Positions 1-8,404 of a stretch of DNA of 18,791 nt are shown here, piece by piece. The notes under the pieces are model-generated. The model was not told where the DNA came from and made no database searches. It worked only from the letters and a program-made list of their open reading frames with translations. Origin of the DNA: Asparagopsis taxiformis (lineage: Eukaryota > Rhodophyta > Florideophyceae > Bonnemaisoniales > Bonnemaisoniaceae). Made by a program: the position numbers and the translations under genes. Position 1 is the stretch's first letter; the number at the start of each line of letters is the position of its first letter. The stretch is from positions 1 through 18,791 of the forward strand of contig JALQPE010000051.1 in NCBI GenBank assembly GCA_030407315.1. The letters are read 5' to 3'.

Positions 1-3000
1 CGCGGACAAATTGGTACCGAATGTCGATATGCTTTGTGCGGGTTCCAGAAGCATCGTTCCTAGCCTTTTGATAGATCCTTGATTATCCACATTGATGAGG
101 ATAGGATCTGCAGGATTTGTACTGCTGCTGAAACCAACGATGTTTTCTCAGCCAGATTGCCTCCTTCACTGCTGCACTGAGAGCCATGTATTCGGCTTCT
201 GAGGAAGACTGGCTCACAGCCTTGCTTACGAGACTTCCAGCTCACCGCTCCTCTAGCCATCTTGAAGACATAGCCACTAGTCGATTCCGGTTGATAGTAC
301 AACCGCCCCAGTCCGAGTCGCTGTACCCGACTAGTGCAAGTGTTTGCTGTAGCTCTGTACATCACGCCAAAGTCCCGTGTACCAGCGATGTAGCGCAGGA
401 CACGTTTAACGGCTACCCAGAGAGCTTTTGTCGGGGCTCAACGAACTGTGCAAGTTTCCCAACAGCAAATGCGATGTCAGGGCGAGTTCCCACCGCTAGG
501 TACATCAGGCTGCCAATTGCTCTGCGATAGAGCGTAGAGTCTATGGACTCTGTTTCGGTATCCGCGACGGAGATCTGAGCTTGCATTGGCGTAACAAACC
601 GGACTTGCGTTTTTCCAATTCCAAACCGTTCCAATACCTTCTAAGCGTAGCGGGACACATTCCAGTGTAGCAGTCCTTTGGAGGTGTTGCGCGCAATCTC
701 CAGGCCAAGACATACCCGAGCTCTACCACAATCCTTCATCTCGAAACGCTTACTGAATTCTGCTTTCAGCTCATCCAACATATCTCTACTGCTTGAAGCA
801 AGAAGAATATCGTCGACGTATAGTGCAATGATGATCATAGAGTCGTCACAATACCTGACATAGAAATTGGATCGTACGGAGAGCTCTGGAAGTCGAGCTG
901 TGAAATGAGAAAGTCATCGATCTTAGCATGCCACTGCCTCGGAGCTTGTTTGAGTCCGTATAGAGCCTTTTGCAGTTTGCAGACTGGTCTGGGGTGCTTC
1001 GAGTCGACGAATCCCTCCGGCTGCTCCATGAAGATGTTCTGCTCGAGATCTCCGTAGAGGAAGGCTGTTTTGACGTCCATTTGATCGCAGTGCAAATCGT
1101 GGTGGACAGTGAGCGCAAAGAACATGCGAAGAGTACAGAACTGGACAACGGGGGCATAAGTCGGAGTAGTCGATTCCGTCTTCCTGCTGGAATCCTCGAG
1201 TTACGAGTCGAGCTTTGTGTTTGATCGAGTGCTCACCAGTTTCACTCACAACATCTTTGCGTTTGAAGACCCACTTCGAAGGGGGGAGGGTGAGAGTGAG
1301 AGCTTCACTGCGGGGGACCGCAGAATCCAGGTGCCATTTGCTTCGAGGGAACCATCTCGGACTGAATGGCCTCATCCAGAGATCTTTCTCCTCCCCCTTG
1401 GTCACCTCAGTGAAGTAAGAAAATTTTTCCGGAGTGGTATCAGCAGTGTGGAGACAAGGGCAGTTGTTTTCCACACTCGCCCGGAGGTTTACGAGATCGA
1501 GAAGATTTACGCGGAGCGTTAAGGAGAGACTCATCAGTAGATGCTGAGGGAGTTGGTGAGGAGATTGAGGTTGTGGAGCGTTGGTGTCAGAGAGCAGTCC
1601 GAATGGGATGAGGAGGAGTATCCTGTTTGTAGAGAGACTAGACTTGCTGTCTCCATCCCATGGCTCAGTATTGACTCAGAAGCAGCATCAACGCTGTTGT
1701 AGTCTGTATCAGAAGATGGTAAACGCTTCTTCTGCAGCTCGTCGAACACTAGGTCTCGCGACACAACGACCTTTTCATTTGCTGTGTCCATAGTTTGTAG
1801 GCTTTCTGGGAGCTTGCGTATCCAAGCATAATTGCTTTCTTTGCCCGCAATCAAGGGTCTGAAGAAGTTTATCAGGCGTTTTGTACCAGCATCTACTTCC
1901 GAACGTTCGCATATGAGCAATACTCGGTTTCCTACCATACCAGATCTCATACGGAGTATTTCCAGTTGGCAGGGAGCGGCTGGTGACACGGTTACGAATG
2001 TAGGCAGCACAGGAGAGTGCTTCTGCCAGAACTCGAATGGGGTGTTGCTGTGATGGAGCATGGCACGAATTTGATCTTTGAGGGTTCTGTTCATTCTCTC
2101 TGCCACGCCATTCTGTTGCGGAGTGTATGCACAGGTGGTCTGACGTTTGATGCCTTTGCTGTCGAGGAAAGAGGTAAAGTCGTTTGAGAAGAACTCTCCC
2201 CCTACATCCGAGCGTAGTTGGCGGAGTGTACAACCAGTTTGCGTTTCAGCCATGCGCAGGAATCTCTGGAAGGAGTCGAAACAGTCGGACTTACGGTGGA
2301 GCGGGTATACCGATAGCCATCGGGACTTGTCATCGATGAATGTCACGTGAGAGGTGGCAGCAGAGTCAATGTACCAAGTTGATGTATGAAGAGATCCAGG
2401 AGTAGTTGACATGAGGCAAACATACTCTTTCTCTTCATCATTATGGAAAGTAGACGCGGAAACCGTGTTTGATGGAGGATTGCCTTCTGAATCGGTGAGA
2501 GTAACCATGGCAGAAGGTTTAGACCTTGCAGGCCGAGAGCGGGATGGACGGCCATACTTTTGCCAGCAATACGGTTCAGTGTGGTTGGTACGACCGCAAT
2601 GAGTGCATTTCTTTCGGTTACTGCCGGGCTGTTTCCCAGACCTAGATAATAGTGCAGCCGAGTCAGAAGAAGAGCTTCCAGGTTTCAAAATAGAAGCTCT
2701 ACGTTCCTCCTGAAGAAGGAGACTTCGGACTTTGTCGAAGGTGAATGTAGGATCCTCATCACCTATAGCATCAAGAGCAGTAATGAGTGTCTGGAAGGAA
2801 GAAGGAAGGCCATTGAGGACAGCCATAGCCATTTCCTTGTCGTCGATGATCACGCCCATAGAGCTGAGGACCGAGGCCATCTGTCGAACACGATTAATGT
2901 AGACGAGCATCTGTTCACCGGGCTTCATAGTGGCAGTATAGAAATCACGCCTTGCAGCTAGTTTGTTTAGGAGAGTGTGCCTTTGGTGCACGTTACAGAT

Positions 3001-3273
3001 CTCCTGCCACATTTCCAGAGCAGTAGTGGTGTGTGAGACGTTCTTGAGCATCTCATCAGACAACGTGATCCCGATGGTCATCCGAGCAGTCTTATCTTTG
3101 CGAAGCCACTTGGACAGTGCTTCCTGTTTTGCCGGGCGTGGAGGACGTAGGTCAGGATCGATCATTTCGTCCACCTCGCGGTGGCCGAGGATGAGCTCCA
3201 TCTTTTGCTTCCATGAGTGGAAGTTGGAGTAGTCCAGCTTTTCAATGCGAATGCCGGATGAAGTGCTCTCCAT
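1..3273 (-). pseudogene. Degenerate Ty1/copia retrotransposon gag-pol (3' end cut by window edge)
   Basis: Remnant of a copia polyprotein that once made Gag, protease, integrase, reverse transcriptase and RNase H for replication through RNA. The first frame (3273-1534, 579 codons) holds a Gag domain (about 1-200), a CX2CX4HX4C zinc knuckle (C223, C226, H231, C236), a protease motif YIDSAATSH (D303) and integrase core pieces (D356 in RSDVGGE, E392 in QQNGVAERMNR). Protease joins directly to FIDDKSR, so the intervening zinc-binding domain and first catalytic Asp are deleted. At about 2030 the integrase leaves frame, continues in the 2233-1775 frame, and is back near 1830 (VVVSRDLVFDE). RT pieces follow: KWVFKRK and KARLV in 1534-923, MDVKTAFL and YGLKQAPRQW in 1125-835, YVDD at 820-809, and TRPDIAFAVG in 634-413. 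RNase H-like sequence runs through 365-60. Clearly copia and clearly inactive. Confidence 0.93.
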
Positions 3274-3441
3274 GGCTCTGCAGTAAGTCTTATCTGTTCG
3301 ACCCTTCCCAAGTGGACAACCGATAGTCGTCTAGGACCAAGCTGGGATCTATAGGATAGAGACTTTTAGCTAAGAGCAAGATGAGTGGAGAACAAGAAAA
3401 CAAGGTTTATCAAAGAGAAATCAGCTAGATTTCTATTGTGC
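3274..3441 (-). other. Non-coding stretch between zinc-finger stop and copia gag; possible copia leader or LTR 3' end
   Basis: No gene is visible. On the minus strand this lies immediately upstream of the copia gag ATG, where the LTR 3' end and leader would be expected. A TGG trinucleotide (in TTGGTCCTAGACG, about 3328-3340) could be the start of a tRNA-3'-end type primer-binding site, but I cannot match it to a particular tRNA. No clear TG...CA boundary was found. It also contains the presumptive 3' UTR of the zinc-finger gene. Confidence 0.3.
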
Positions 3442-3981
3442 CTAGAGAAGAGGAGTACTACTTATCGGAGGAGGAAGAAGCCTTACTAAGGCTTCAGTAG
3501 AGGCTTTAGCGGCTTTGAGAGTCTTCTCGATGCCACGGTGGCGACTACCGCTGAGGTGGTTGTCGAACTCGCTCTGGGTGCGAACGATGACACCGCAGGG
3601 TTTGCAGACCTTCAGACCACCTTCCTTGAGGCGTTCGATAGTCTTCTTATGTCTAGAGCCGCTAAAGTGTGCGACTCTAGACTCGGCGGAGTTGAGAAAG
3701 ACGTTGCAGTGATGGCACCTCGAGCGGTTTGCCTTCTTGTGAGCAGCGTACTTCTTCTTGTTATCCCTCCTTTCGGCGATGCTATAGGCTTTGCGGAAGA
3801 CCCGGTCTTGAAGAGACTCCCCCTCGCGACGAAGCCTGGGAGGCTGCTCGTCGGTGCGCGGTTCCACGCGGTCTTCGTCACTGCTAGACACTGCAAAGAG
3901 AAGAGAACAAGAGAGTTGTACCGATCAATACTAAGGTCTAAACCTTGAAATAGACCGAAAGGTGAAAGGTATAAACTTACT
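3442..3981 (-). CDS. Small two-finger JAZ/U1-type C2H2 zinc-finger protein, two exons
   Basis: A 149-residue basic protein with two CX2C-X12-HX5H fingers: C59/C62/H75/H81 and C96/C99/H112/H118. This spacing and the repeated SGSRH helix ends are typical of JAZ/U1-like fingers, which in known families bind double-stranded RNA or structured RNA. A charged, KK- and RR-rich N-terminus precedes them. The main exon has no ATG at its 5' end; it starts just after a pyrimidine-rich acceptor ending TTTGCAG (3891). Upstream, a GTAAGT donor starts at 3980 and follows an A at 3981. Splicing out 3891-3980 (90 nt) creates A|TG and gives MSSSDEDR. So exon 1 is 5' UTR plus one coding base and exon 2 is 3890-3442. 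The frame is unbroken, unlike the neighbouring copia remnant. Function beyond RNA or nucleic-acid binding is unknown. Confidence 0.78.
3891..3980 (-). other. Intron of 90 nt splitting the ATG of the zinc-finger gene
   Basis: Minus-strand donor GTAAGT at 3980-3975 and acceptor TTCTCTTTGCAG ending at 3891. Both match eukaryotic U2-type consensus closely. Joining the flanks supplies the only good ATG for the downstream open frame, which supports the call. Confidence 0.75.
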
Positions 3982-4160
3982 TGTGGATAGAGTTGATGAG
4001 AAAACCAAACGTCCGATGAGTTTATTCGGTGATATGTAAAGGCTATAACGCTATACCGATCAGGACAAGGTCACTGTTTTACAAGAGCAGGACCGAGTTG
4101 AGAAAGGTATAGACTAGCCAATATAAAAGCAAAGGTCGATTCCAGTAATTGGGCCTTGAG

Positions 4161-4248
4161 TGGCCCGGTAGCCGAGTGGGTTGGACGGTCCACGGAGATG
4201 TACCGAACCTTGGTTCGAGTCCCAGCAGCGACGCTGGCCAAACTTTTT
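4161..4248 (+). ncRNA. tRNA-like Pol III transcription unit (tRNA pseudogene or small ncRNA)
   Basis: An A box TAGCCGAGTGGG (4169-4180) and a B box GGTTCGAGTCC (4212-4222) both match the Pol III internal promoter consensus, 31 nt apart. A T5 run at 4244-4248 would terminate Pol III. The ends TGGCC (4161-4165) and GGCCA (4236-4240) are complementary. It does not fold as a proper tRNA: the T stem has a mismatch, the anticodon arm (about 4187-4204) is imperfect with an 8-nt loop, and about 10 extra bases lie between the T arm and the closing stem. It may be a decayed tRNA, a SINE head, or a separate Pol III RNA; the early T5 argues against a long SINE body. Confidence 0.5.
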
Positions 4249-4249
4249 C

Positions 4250-4660
4250 CTTCGCGGGCGAACCCAAGTTAAAAGAATGATGTCACCTGATGACGAGGAC
4301 CCGGAGACGGATGGCAAGGTGAGAGAGTGTCAGTGTGACACAGCGTGGATAGCAGGATGTCAGTGACAGGATGACACAGTGTCGGCGCGAAGCGGCGACA
4401 GAGGTGCTGCGCGGCGACAGAGGTGCGCGGCGGCGACAGAGGTGCGCGGCGGCCGAGGAAGAACGGAGTGATCGCCGCGGGAGCGTGGAGGAGACGCTCA
4501 GCAAGACCGCGGAAGCGCGGGAAGGCGCAGAACGGAAGAAAAGCGAGTAGACGAAGAGAAGAGAGAACGAGGCGAGAACGAGACGAAATAGGTAAGAGAA
4601 CGCCGACGCAAGCGACGCACTTACCGAAGCGCTAGAGGATAAGAAACGACCCGAGCGAGC
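4250..4660. other. GC-rich non-coding stretch, possible leader of an eroded LTR element
   Basis: Apart from the 19-bp repeats I see no gene. It lies directly internal to the minus-strand LTR and primer-binding site at 4661-4899, where a retrotransposon leader would be. No gag sequence follows in the expected orientation before the Pol III unit. Several TGTCAGTG and TGACACAG words cluster at 4327-4382. Confidence 0.35.
4393..4449 (+). repeat. Three tandem copies of a 19-bp GC-rich repeat
   Basis: CGGCGACAGAGGTG recurs at 4393, 4412 and 4431 with exact 19-bp spacing and GCGCGG filler; a partial fourth copy fades into 4450-4456. No coding role is evident. On the minus strand it lies in what would be the leader downstream of the 4678-4899 LTR. 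Confidence 0.75.
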
Positions 4661-4677
4661 GCACTGGGCCCATAACC
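4661..4677 (-). promoter_or_regulatory. Primer-binding site complementary to the anticodon arm of initiator tRNA-Met
   Basis: The minus strand reads GGTTATGGGCCCAGTGC directly after the LTR end. GGTTATGGGCCCAG is complementary to the conserved anticodon stem-loop of eukaryotic initiator tRNA-Met (CTGGGCCCATAACC). Copia-type elements that prime with a half-tRNA-iMet fragment use this site. Confidence 0.8.
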
Positions 4678-4899
4678 TGTTGAAACGAATTGGTCGCTTG
4701 CCGAGCGTTTATTGAATCTGCGAGCTCACTACATAATTTGTATTCTCGCCGAGGTGCGCCGGCGGTGCTAAGGACAGCCTGTTAATAGCTGCTCCAGACA
4801 GACTGTCACTGACAGTCTGTCCTGGTAAGCACCCGCTGCCAATCTGGTACACGTGGGCTTCTCAATCATATCACCCACACGTGTACACTTATCATAACA
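4678..4899 (-). repeat. Orphan copia-type LTR (222 bp)
   Basis: The minus strand runs from TGTTATGATAAG (starting at 4899) to CGTTTCAACA (ending at 4678), so the ends form a short TGTT/AACA inverted pair and abut the half-iMet primer-binding site, as expected for a 5' LTR. A polyadenylation signal AATAAA lies at 4713-4708. Inside are a near-perfect dyad (12-bp arms 4797-4808 and 4810-4821, GACAGACTGTCA type) and an inverted pair of GTACACGTG (4847-4855 and 4878-4886). I find no second LTR copy or gag for it in the window. Confidence 0.72.
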
Positions 4900-5161
4900 T
4901 TTCCCCTCTGCCATGATGGCAACCCATCCTGGCATTTCTAATTACTAATTGAAAGTCTGACAAACAAATTGAAACTTCAGACGCTATTATCTCCATGAAG
5001 AAAGGTCGTAGAAGCTTCGGAGAAGTTGCTACCCGACTAATTCGGGCACGCTGAACACTATGAGATAGGTTTCGGAGCGCATAGAGCACTCCTTCTAGGA
5101 GAAATCGAGGGTCAAAGTTTTCTCACGTAATTGAGCCCCTCAGGGCCAATTCCAGTGCTTC
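4900..5161. other. Non-coding DNA between the LTR and the left CACTA arm
   Basis: No convincing gene, RNA or repeat is seen. The sequence is unrelated to the position of the right arm that should pair with it (from 16217 on), so it marks the outer breakpoint of the left arm. No target-site duplication was recognised. Confidence 0.4.
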
Positions 5162-6466
5162 AACAGTTATCACGTCCCCAGCTCGTGTTCCTTTTCCCTT
5201 GGCTCCTGCTCCGATTACACATTGCGATATCGCTCGCAGAGCATGCTGCCTCTCCCATTCCAATAGATGTGACATTCGCGGCTACAGATATTTTTCGACA
5301 TGCACATCATGCTCACCGTCGTGTCGAGCCTCATAGGTAACTATGGTCCTAGCATGAAGTTCCCACAACGACGTAACCGCCACTCTTCTCCTCTTCGGTT
5401 TCCCACCATCTCTGTCATTCTTCCTGAACCCTTTTGCTCTTTCGATGACGGCAACCTGACGAGCTCCTGGATGACATCGGATTCGAATTGCTGTTCCATC
5501 AGGTACATAAATGTGCTTCAAACCCTTTTTCCCATCGATGTCAATGGGAACAACTGCTGCGCGAACGAATGGGTCGCTCAAAACACCCCTCCTGCACTTT
5601 GCAATGAACGAATCTTCAATGCTGCACTCTGCGGTTGATTTTTCTCCTTCCGAGCTTCGATTGTTCGCATCACTGCGGAATGCTTTAAAGATTGGTCGAG
5701 TCTGGACATCTTTCAGAGCCCATGTGCTTGGGAGTACAATACGAACTTTCGCCATTCCTCCACAATTGTCTCTGTCATCTGTTGTTCCACGGGTTCCTAC
5801 TGCACCTCGATGCTGTGCAGCTCTTGCTCCGCTCTTTCGAAGGTCTATCGGAAACTCGATGTCACAGCTCTTTGCATAGCAGTGTTTCCTCAAGAATGGT
5901 AGTATCTTCTGTCGCATCACAGAGTCCGACGGGACGTGCTCACTTGGATCTCTGCGGAAATTCATTCCGAACAGGGTACCTTCATAGTGGGCTCTTGTCA
6001 TTCTTTGAGTTCCACTCAGCTGAAGAGCCCCATACATCGCAGGCCATTGTAGTAATGCCTTGAAATCACCACATGCTTCATCCCCAGCATTTCGGTCTAT
6101 CGGGCCTCCAGTTGAAATGGAATCAGAACCTCGTCCGGTTGCTTCTTCCGATTCCATTAGCGTGCTCGATGCTACGTAGATGTCACTTCCAGCTTCATCG
6201 TTGTTGCTGTACACATCAATACAACCTTCTATTGTGTCACCCATAGGGATTGGGGACTCCAATAGGTCATCTGTGGTACACTCACGTCGTAGCTCATTAC
6301 CTCTCGGGATTTCTTTGTTCATGCAGGCTGCATCACTGCTGCGGATTTCTCCCTGCAGTTTCCCAGGAAGCTGTTTACTGGGACTGGCCACATTGAGTGA
6401 ATCGAATCTCGCCTTTGTCCTACGACTTGTGGTTTTCTTTCGAATAGGAGTTCGTTTCGGAGCCAT
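5162..6466 (-). pseudogene. Truncated CACTA transposase copy with stop at codon 395
   Basis: Starts at ATG 6466 (MAPKRTPIRKK) and matches the right-arm transposase almost exactly for 394 residues; I count four amino-acid differences by eye (for example K4/R4 and ID/SD in the PID motif). Codon 395 is TAG (5284-5282) where the right copy has CAG, and sequence identity ends altogether at 5162, equivalent to codon 435. All catalytic residues lie beyond that point, so no active enzyme can be made. The N-terminal portion alone is basic and Ser/Arg-rich; whether it could act as a DNA-binding fragment or repressor is speculation. Confidence 0.85.
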
Positions 6467-7420
6467 CCTGATGTTTTTGTTCTTTTCTTCTTTGCTCAGT
6501 TGTGTTGCAGAGAAGATAACTCTACACTTCTACGACATGACTACTATCTCAATACAGTATTACTCTTAACCTTTACGGAACCTTTCCAGGCTTTCATTCG
6601 ATCCAATGAACTGGTTCACAATGGTTAGTATGTACCTCTAGCGCAAATAATGCAATCGAACCCGTTTACTCACCACGTGATTCATCATGCATATTCCAAC
6701 AATCTATTTCATCCACACTCTCCACCTCGCTTCTTCTTCCATACCATTGATTCCTATCAATCGATTCTACGTGAGTTTTATACATTTACTACGATCCACC
6801 TCTCCTACAAGTCTGAAAAATTCATTTCTACACTAACTTTTGCTGCTCACAAATAAACGGTTCCGGTGCAGGTCACTGCTTGAATTTCTTCATATTGGCG
6901 TACTCGGCAGGAAAGGATTCATAGGCTATTTAAACGGTGATCATATAAATGGTCTACTCTAAGCACTAATACTGAATCTGATTTTCTCATGCACGTAGTT
7001 CCTACTCGTATACTCTACCATATTCTCGGCGCTATTCACAAGGTGAAAACACGATCTCTCGTTTAATCGTACTCGCTGTGATATCTTAAATTAGCATAAA
7101 TTTATATATTGGAATGCAGACTCACTGCTCGCTTGCAACATGAAAATTATAAAAATTCTTTGACACTGCTGTTTCCTAGCCGCCCACATCCACGTGGCCC
7201 GCTTTGACTGCCTGCCAAGTGTGCTCGGAGCATACAATGACGTCATCGATATATACCATCCACATCATCACTGGAAGCGCGGACTCCTCGTCCAGGAAAG
7301 TGCGCCATTTTTCTTACTCTTCACCTCCCCCTTTCCTGTAGGCCCCATATGCTAGTGTTTTTCCTATATTTCAGTAGTGATGACGTCATTCTAGACCATA
7401 AAAGGCGGTCGAAGATACGA
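6467..7420. promoter_or_regulatory. Intergenic region between divergent CACTA genes, left arm
   Basis: AT-rich and without a gene I can support. It separates the minus-strand transposase (ATG 6466) from the plus-strand second gene, so promoters for both are expected here. It contains CRE-like palindromes TGACGTCA at 7238-7245 and 7381-7388 (overlapping a longer ATGACGTCAT) and a TATA-like ATAAAA at 7398-7403. Bases of about 6626-6960 have no counterpart in the right arm. Confidence 0.5.
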
Positions 7421-8164
7421 TCATGTGCGCCTCTTCTGCCAGATCATGTGCTTCCAAGCATAATTCGCACCCTAGGCATCGTTTTACTGGGCCTCCCATC
7501 CCACCGCTCGGTTTCTTAATTATCCCTCTATTGTTCTCCTACACGTCTTTTCCGCCCGTAGAGTACTGCTTAAACGACAGATTCTGGAAATCCCTGTTTC
7601 CATCTCCATATCCATCGGAAAACAAAGGATCAATAATTACGCTCTGGAAGCGGTCGCTTAAGCGACCGATCCTTTGTTTTATACCGGTATAGATGGTACG
7701 TCTCCACATTTCACGCCACTAACCCAGTATTCTATTCGTTTTCTCAGGTTTCCAGTCGGTGAGTTTTCCACTTCTCCTTTCATTTATCTTTCTCTCTTAC
7801 CACTTCTCCACTACTTTTCTTTTCTTTTCTGCCTGTGAGTACATATCGCAATTTGGGATGCAATGGTATTTGTTAAGGTACGTTAGTCTCCTAATCACCA
7901 TCAGTTTCCCTCTCCCGTTCAACGTCACTAACTTGTTTCCTTTCACTACATCATTTTTCTTCTTCTCTTTATTTCCTAGCTTATTCATGCAGCTCAATCA
8001 GTTGATAGATTTGTATACTTTTCTAGTAGTTTTAGTTTTACTCGTCGGAATAGTGTTAGTTGTAGTTGTAGTAGCATTTTTAACATCGGGATTGTTTACT
8101 CTCAATATAGCCTGCGCAAATAAACAAATCCAGAGTGAAGCTTCGCATATCGCACCCTCTTAGA
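7404..8164 (+). other. Second CACTA-borne transcription unit with micro-exons (left copy)
   Basis: I infer a spliced gene from signals conserved in both arms. Exon 0 ends at an ATG (7693-7695) before a GTACGT donor. Exon 1 is 11 nt (7748-7758), between a TTCTCAG acceptor and a GTGAGT donor. Exon 2 is 38 nt (7840-7877), before a GTACGT donor. Exon 3 starts at 7980 after TTTCCTAG. Introns are 52, 81 and 102 nt. A frame from the ATG in exon 2 (7863-7865) across the junction gives about 52 residues, ending at a TAA (8121-8123) embedded in an AATAAA signal. The ATG at the end of exon 0 gives only a 16-codon frame. Differences between arms are mostly amino-acid changing, so a non-coding RNA is as likely as a small protein. 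An unspliced ATG frame 7423-7692 is not preserved in the right arm. Promoter elements lie just upstream (ATAAAA at 7398). Confidence 0.5.
7600..7696 (+). repeat. Imperfect long hairpin in exon 0 of the second gene (left arm)
   Basis: The outer arms AAAACAAAGGATC (7619-7631) and GATCCTTTGTTTT (7668-7680) are perfectly complementary. Inside is an 18-nt perfect palindrome CGGTCGCTTAAGCGACCG (7651-7668) and a one-sided insertion (7632-7650). CCATCT/AGATGG closes the base. It occupies the same place as the 13844-13950 hairpin of the right arm but with largely different stem sequence. Confidence 0.7.
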
Positions 8165-8404
8165 TTGCTACCTATCCTACCGCGTATACCTCTCGATAGC
8201 TCATAGTCACTACGAAATAAAAATTCCTAGCCGTACTATTCTGTCCATTCCAACATGAATACCGTCCATGCCCCATCCTCATAGCGCTAGAACTGCCTCC
8301 CTCTACCCCAAAAAGATGCCCACGACAGCGTGACGCTCCATCTCATCCACCACTCCCAGACACCGAATTTTACTATATCAGGACACTACTTTTACTGTCT
8401 CCAG
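8165..8404. other. Non-coding CACTA sequence, left arm
   Basis: Conserved with 13130-13370 of the right arm. I see no open frame or structure; it is the spacer between the end of the second gene and the 35-bp tandem array. Confidence 0.4.

Noticed and set aside
4161..4240. Functional tRNA gene
   Set aside because: Acceptor, T and anticodon stems do not pair properly despite good A and B boxes. Kept only as a tRNA-like unit.
3442..4899. Zinc-finger gene as an extra gene of a retroelement driven by the 4678-4899 LTR
   Set aside because: It would place a Pol III unit, a separate 5' UTR exon and an intron inside the element, and the copia gag downstream shows no half-iMet primer site. Possible but unsupported.
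7759..8163. 134-codon hydrophobic plus-strand frame in the left arm
   Set aside because: It begins at the GTG of a GTGAGT donor and runs through pyrimidine-rich introns, which read as Phe/Leu/Ser. The right arm copy has a stop in this frame. Intron read-through explains it.
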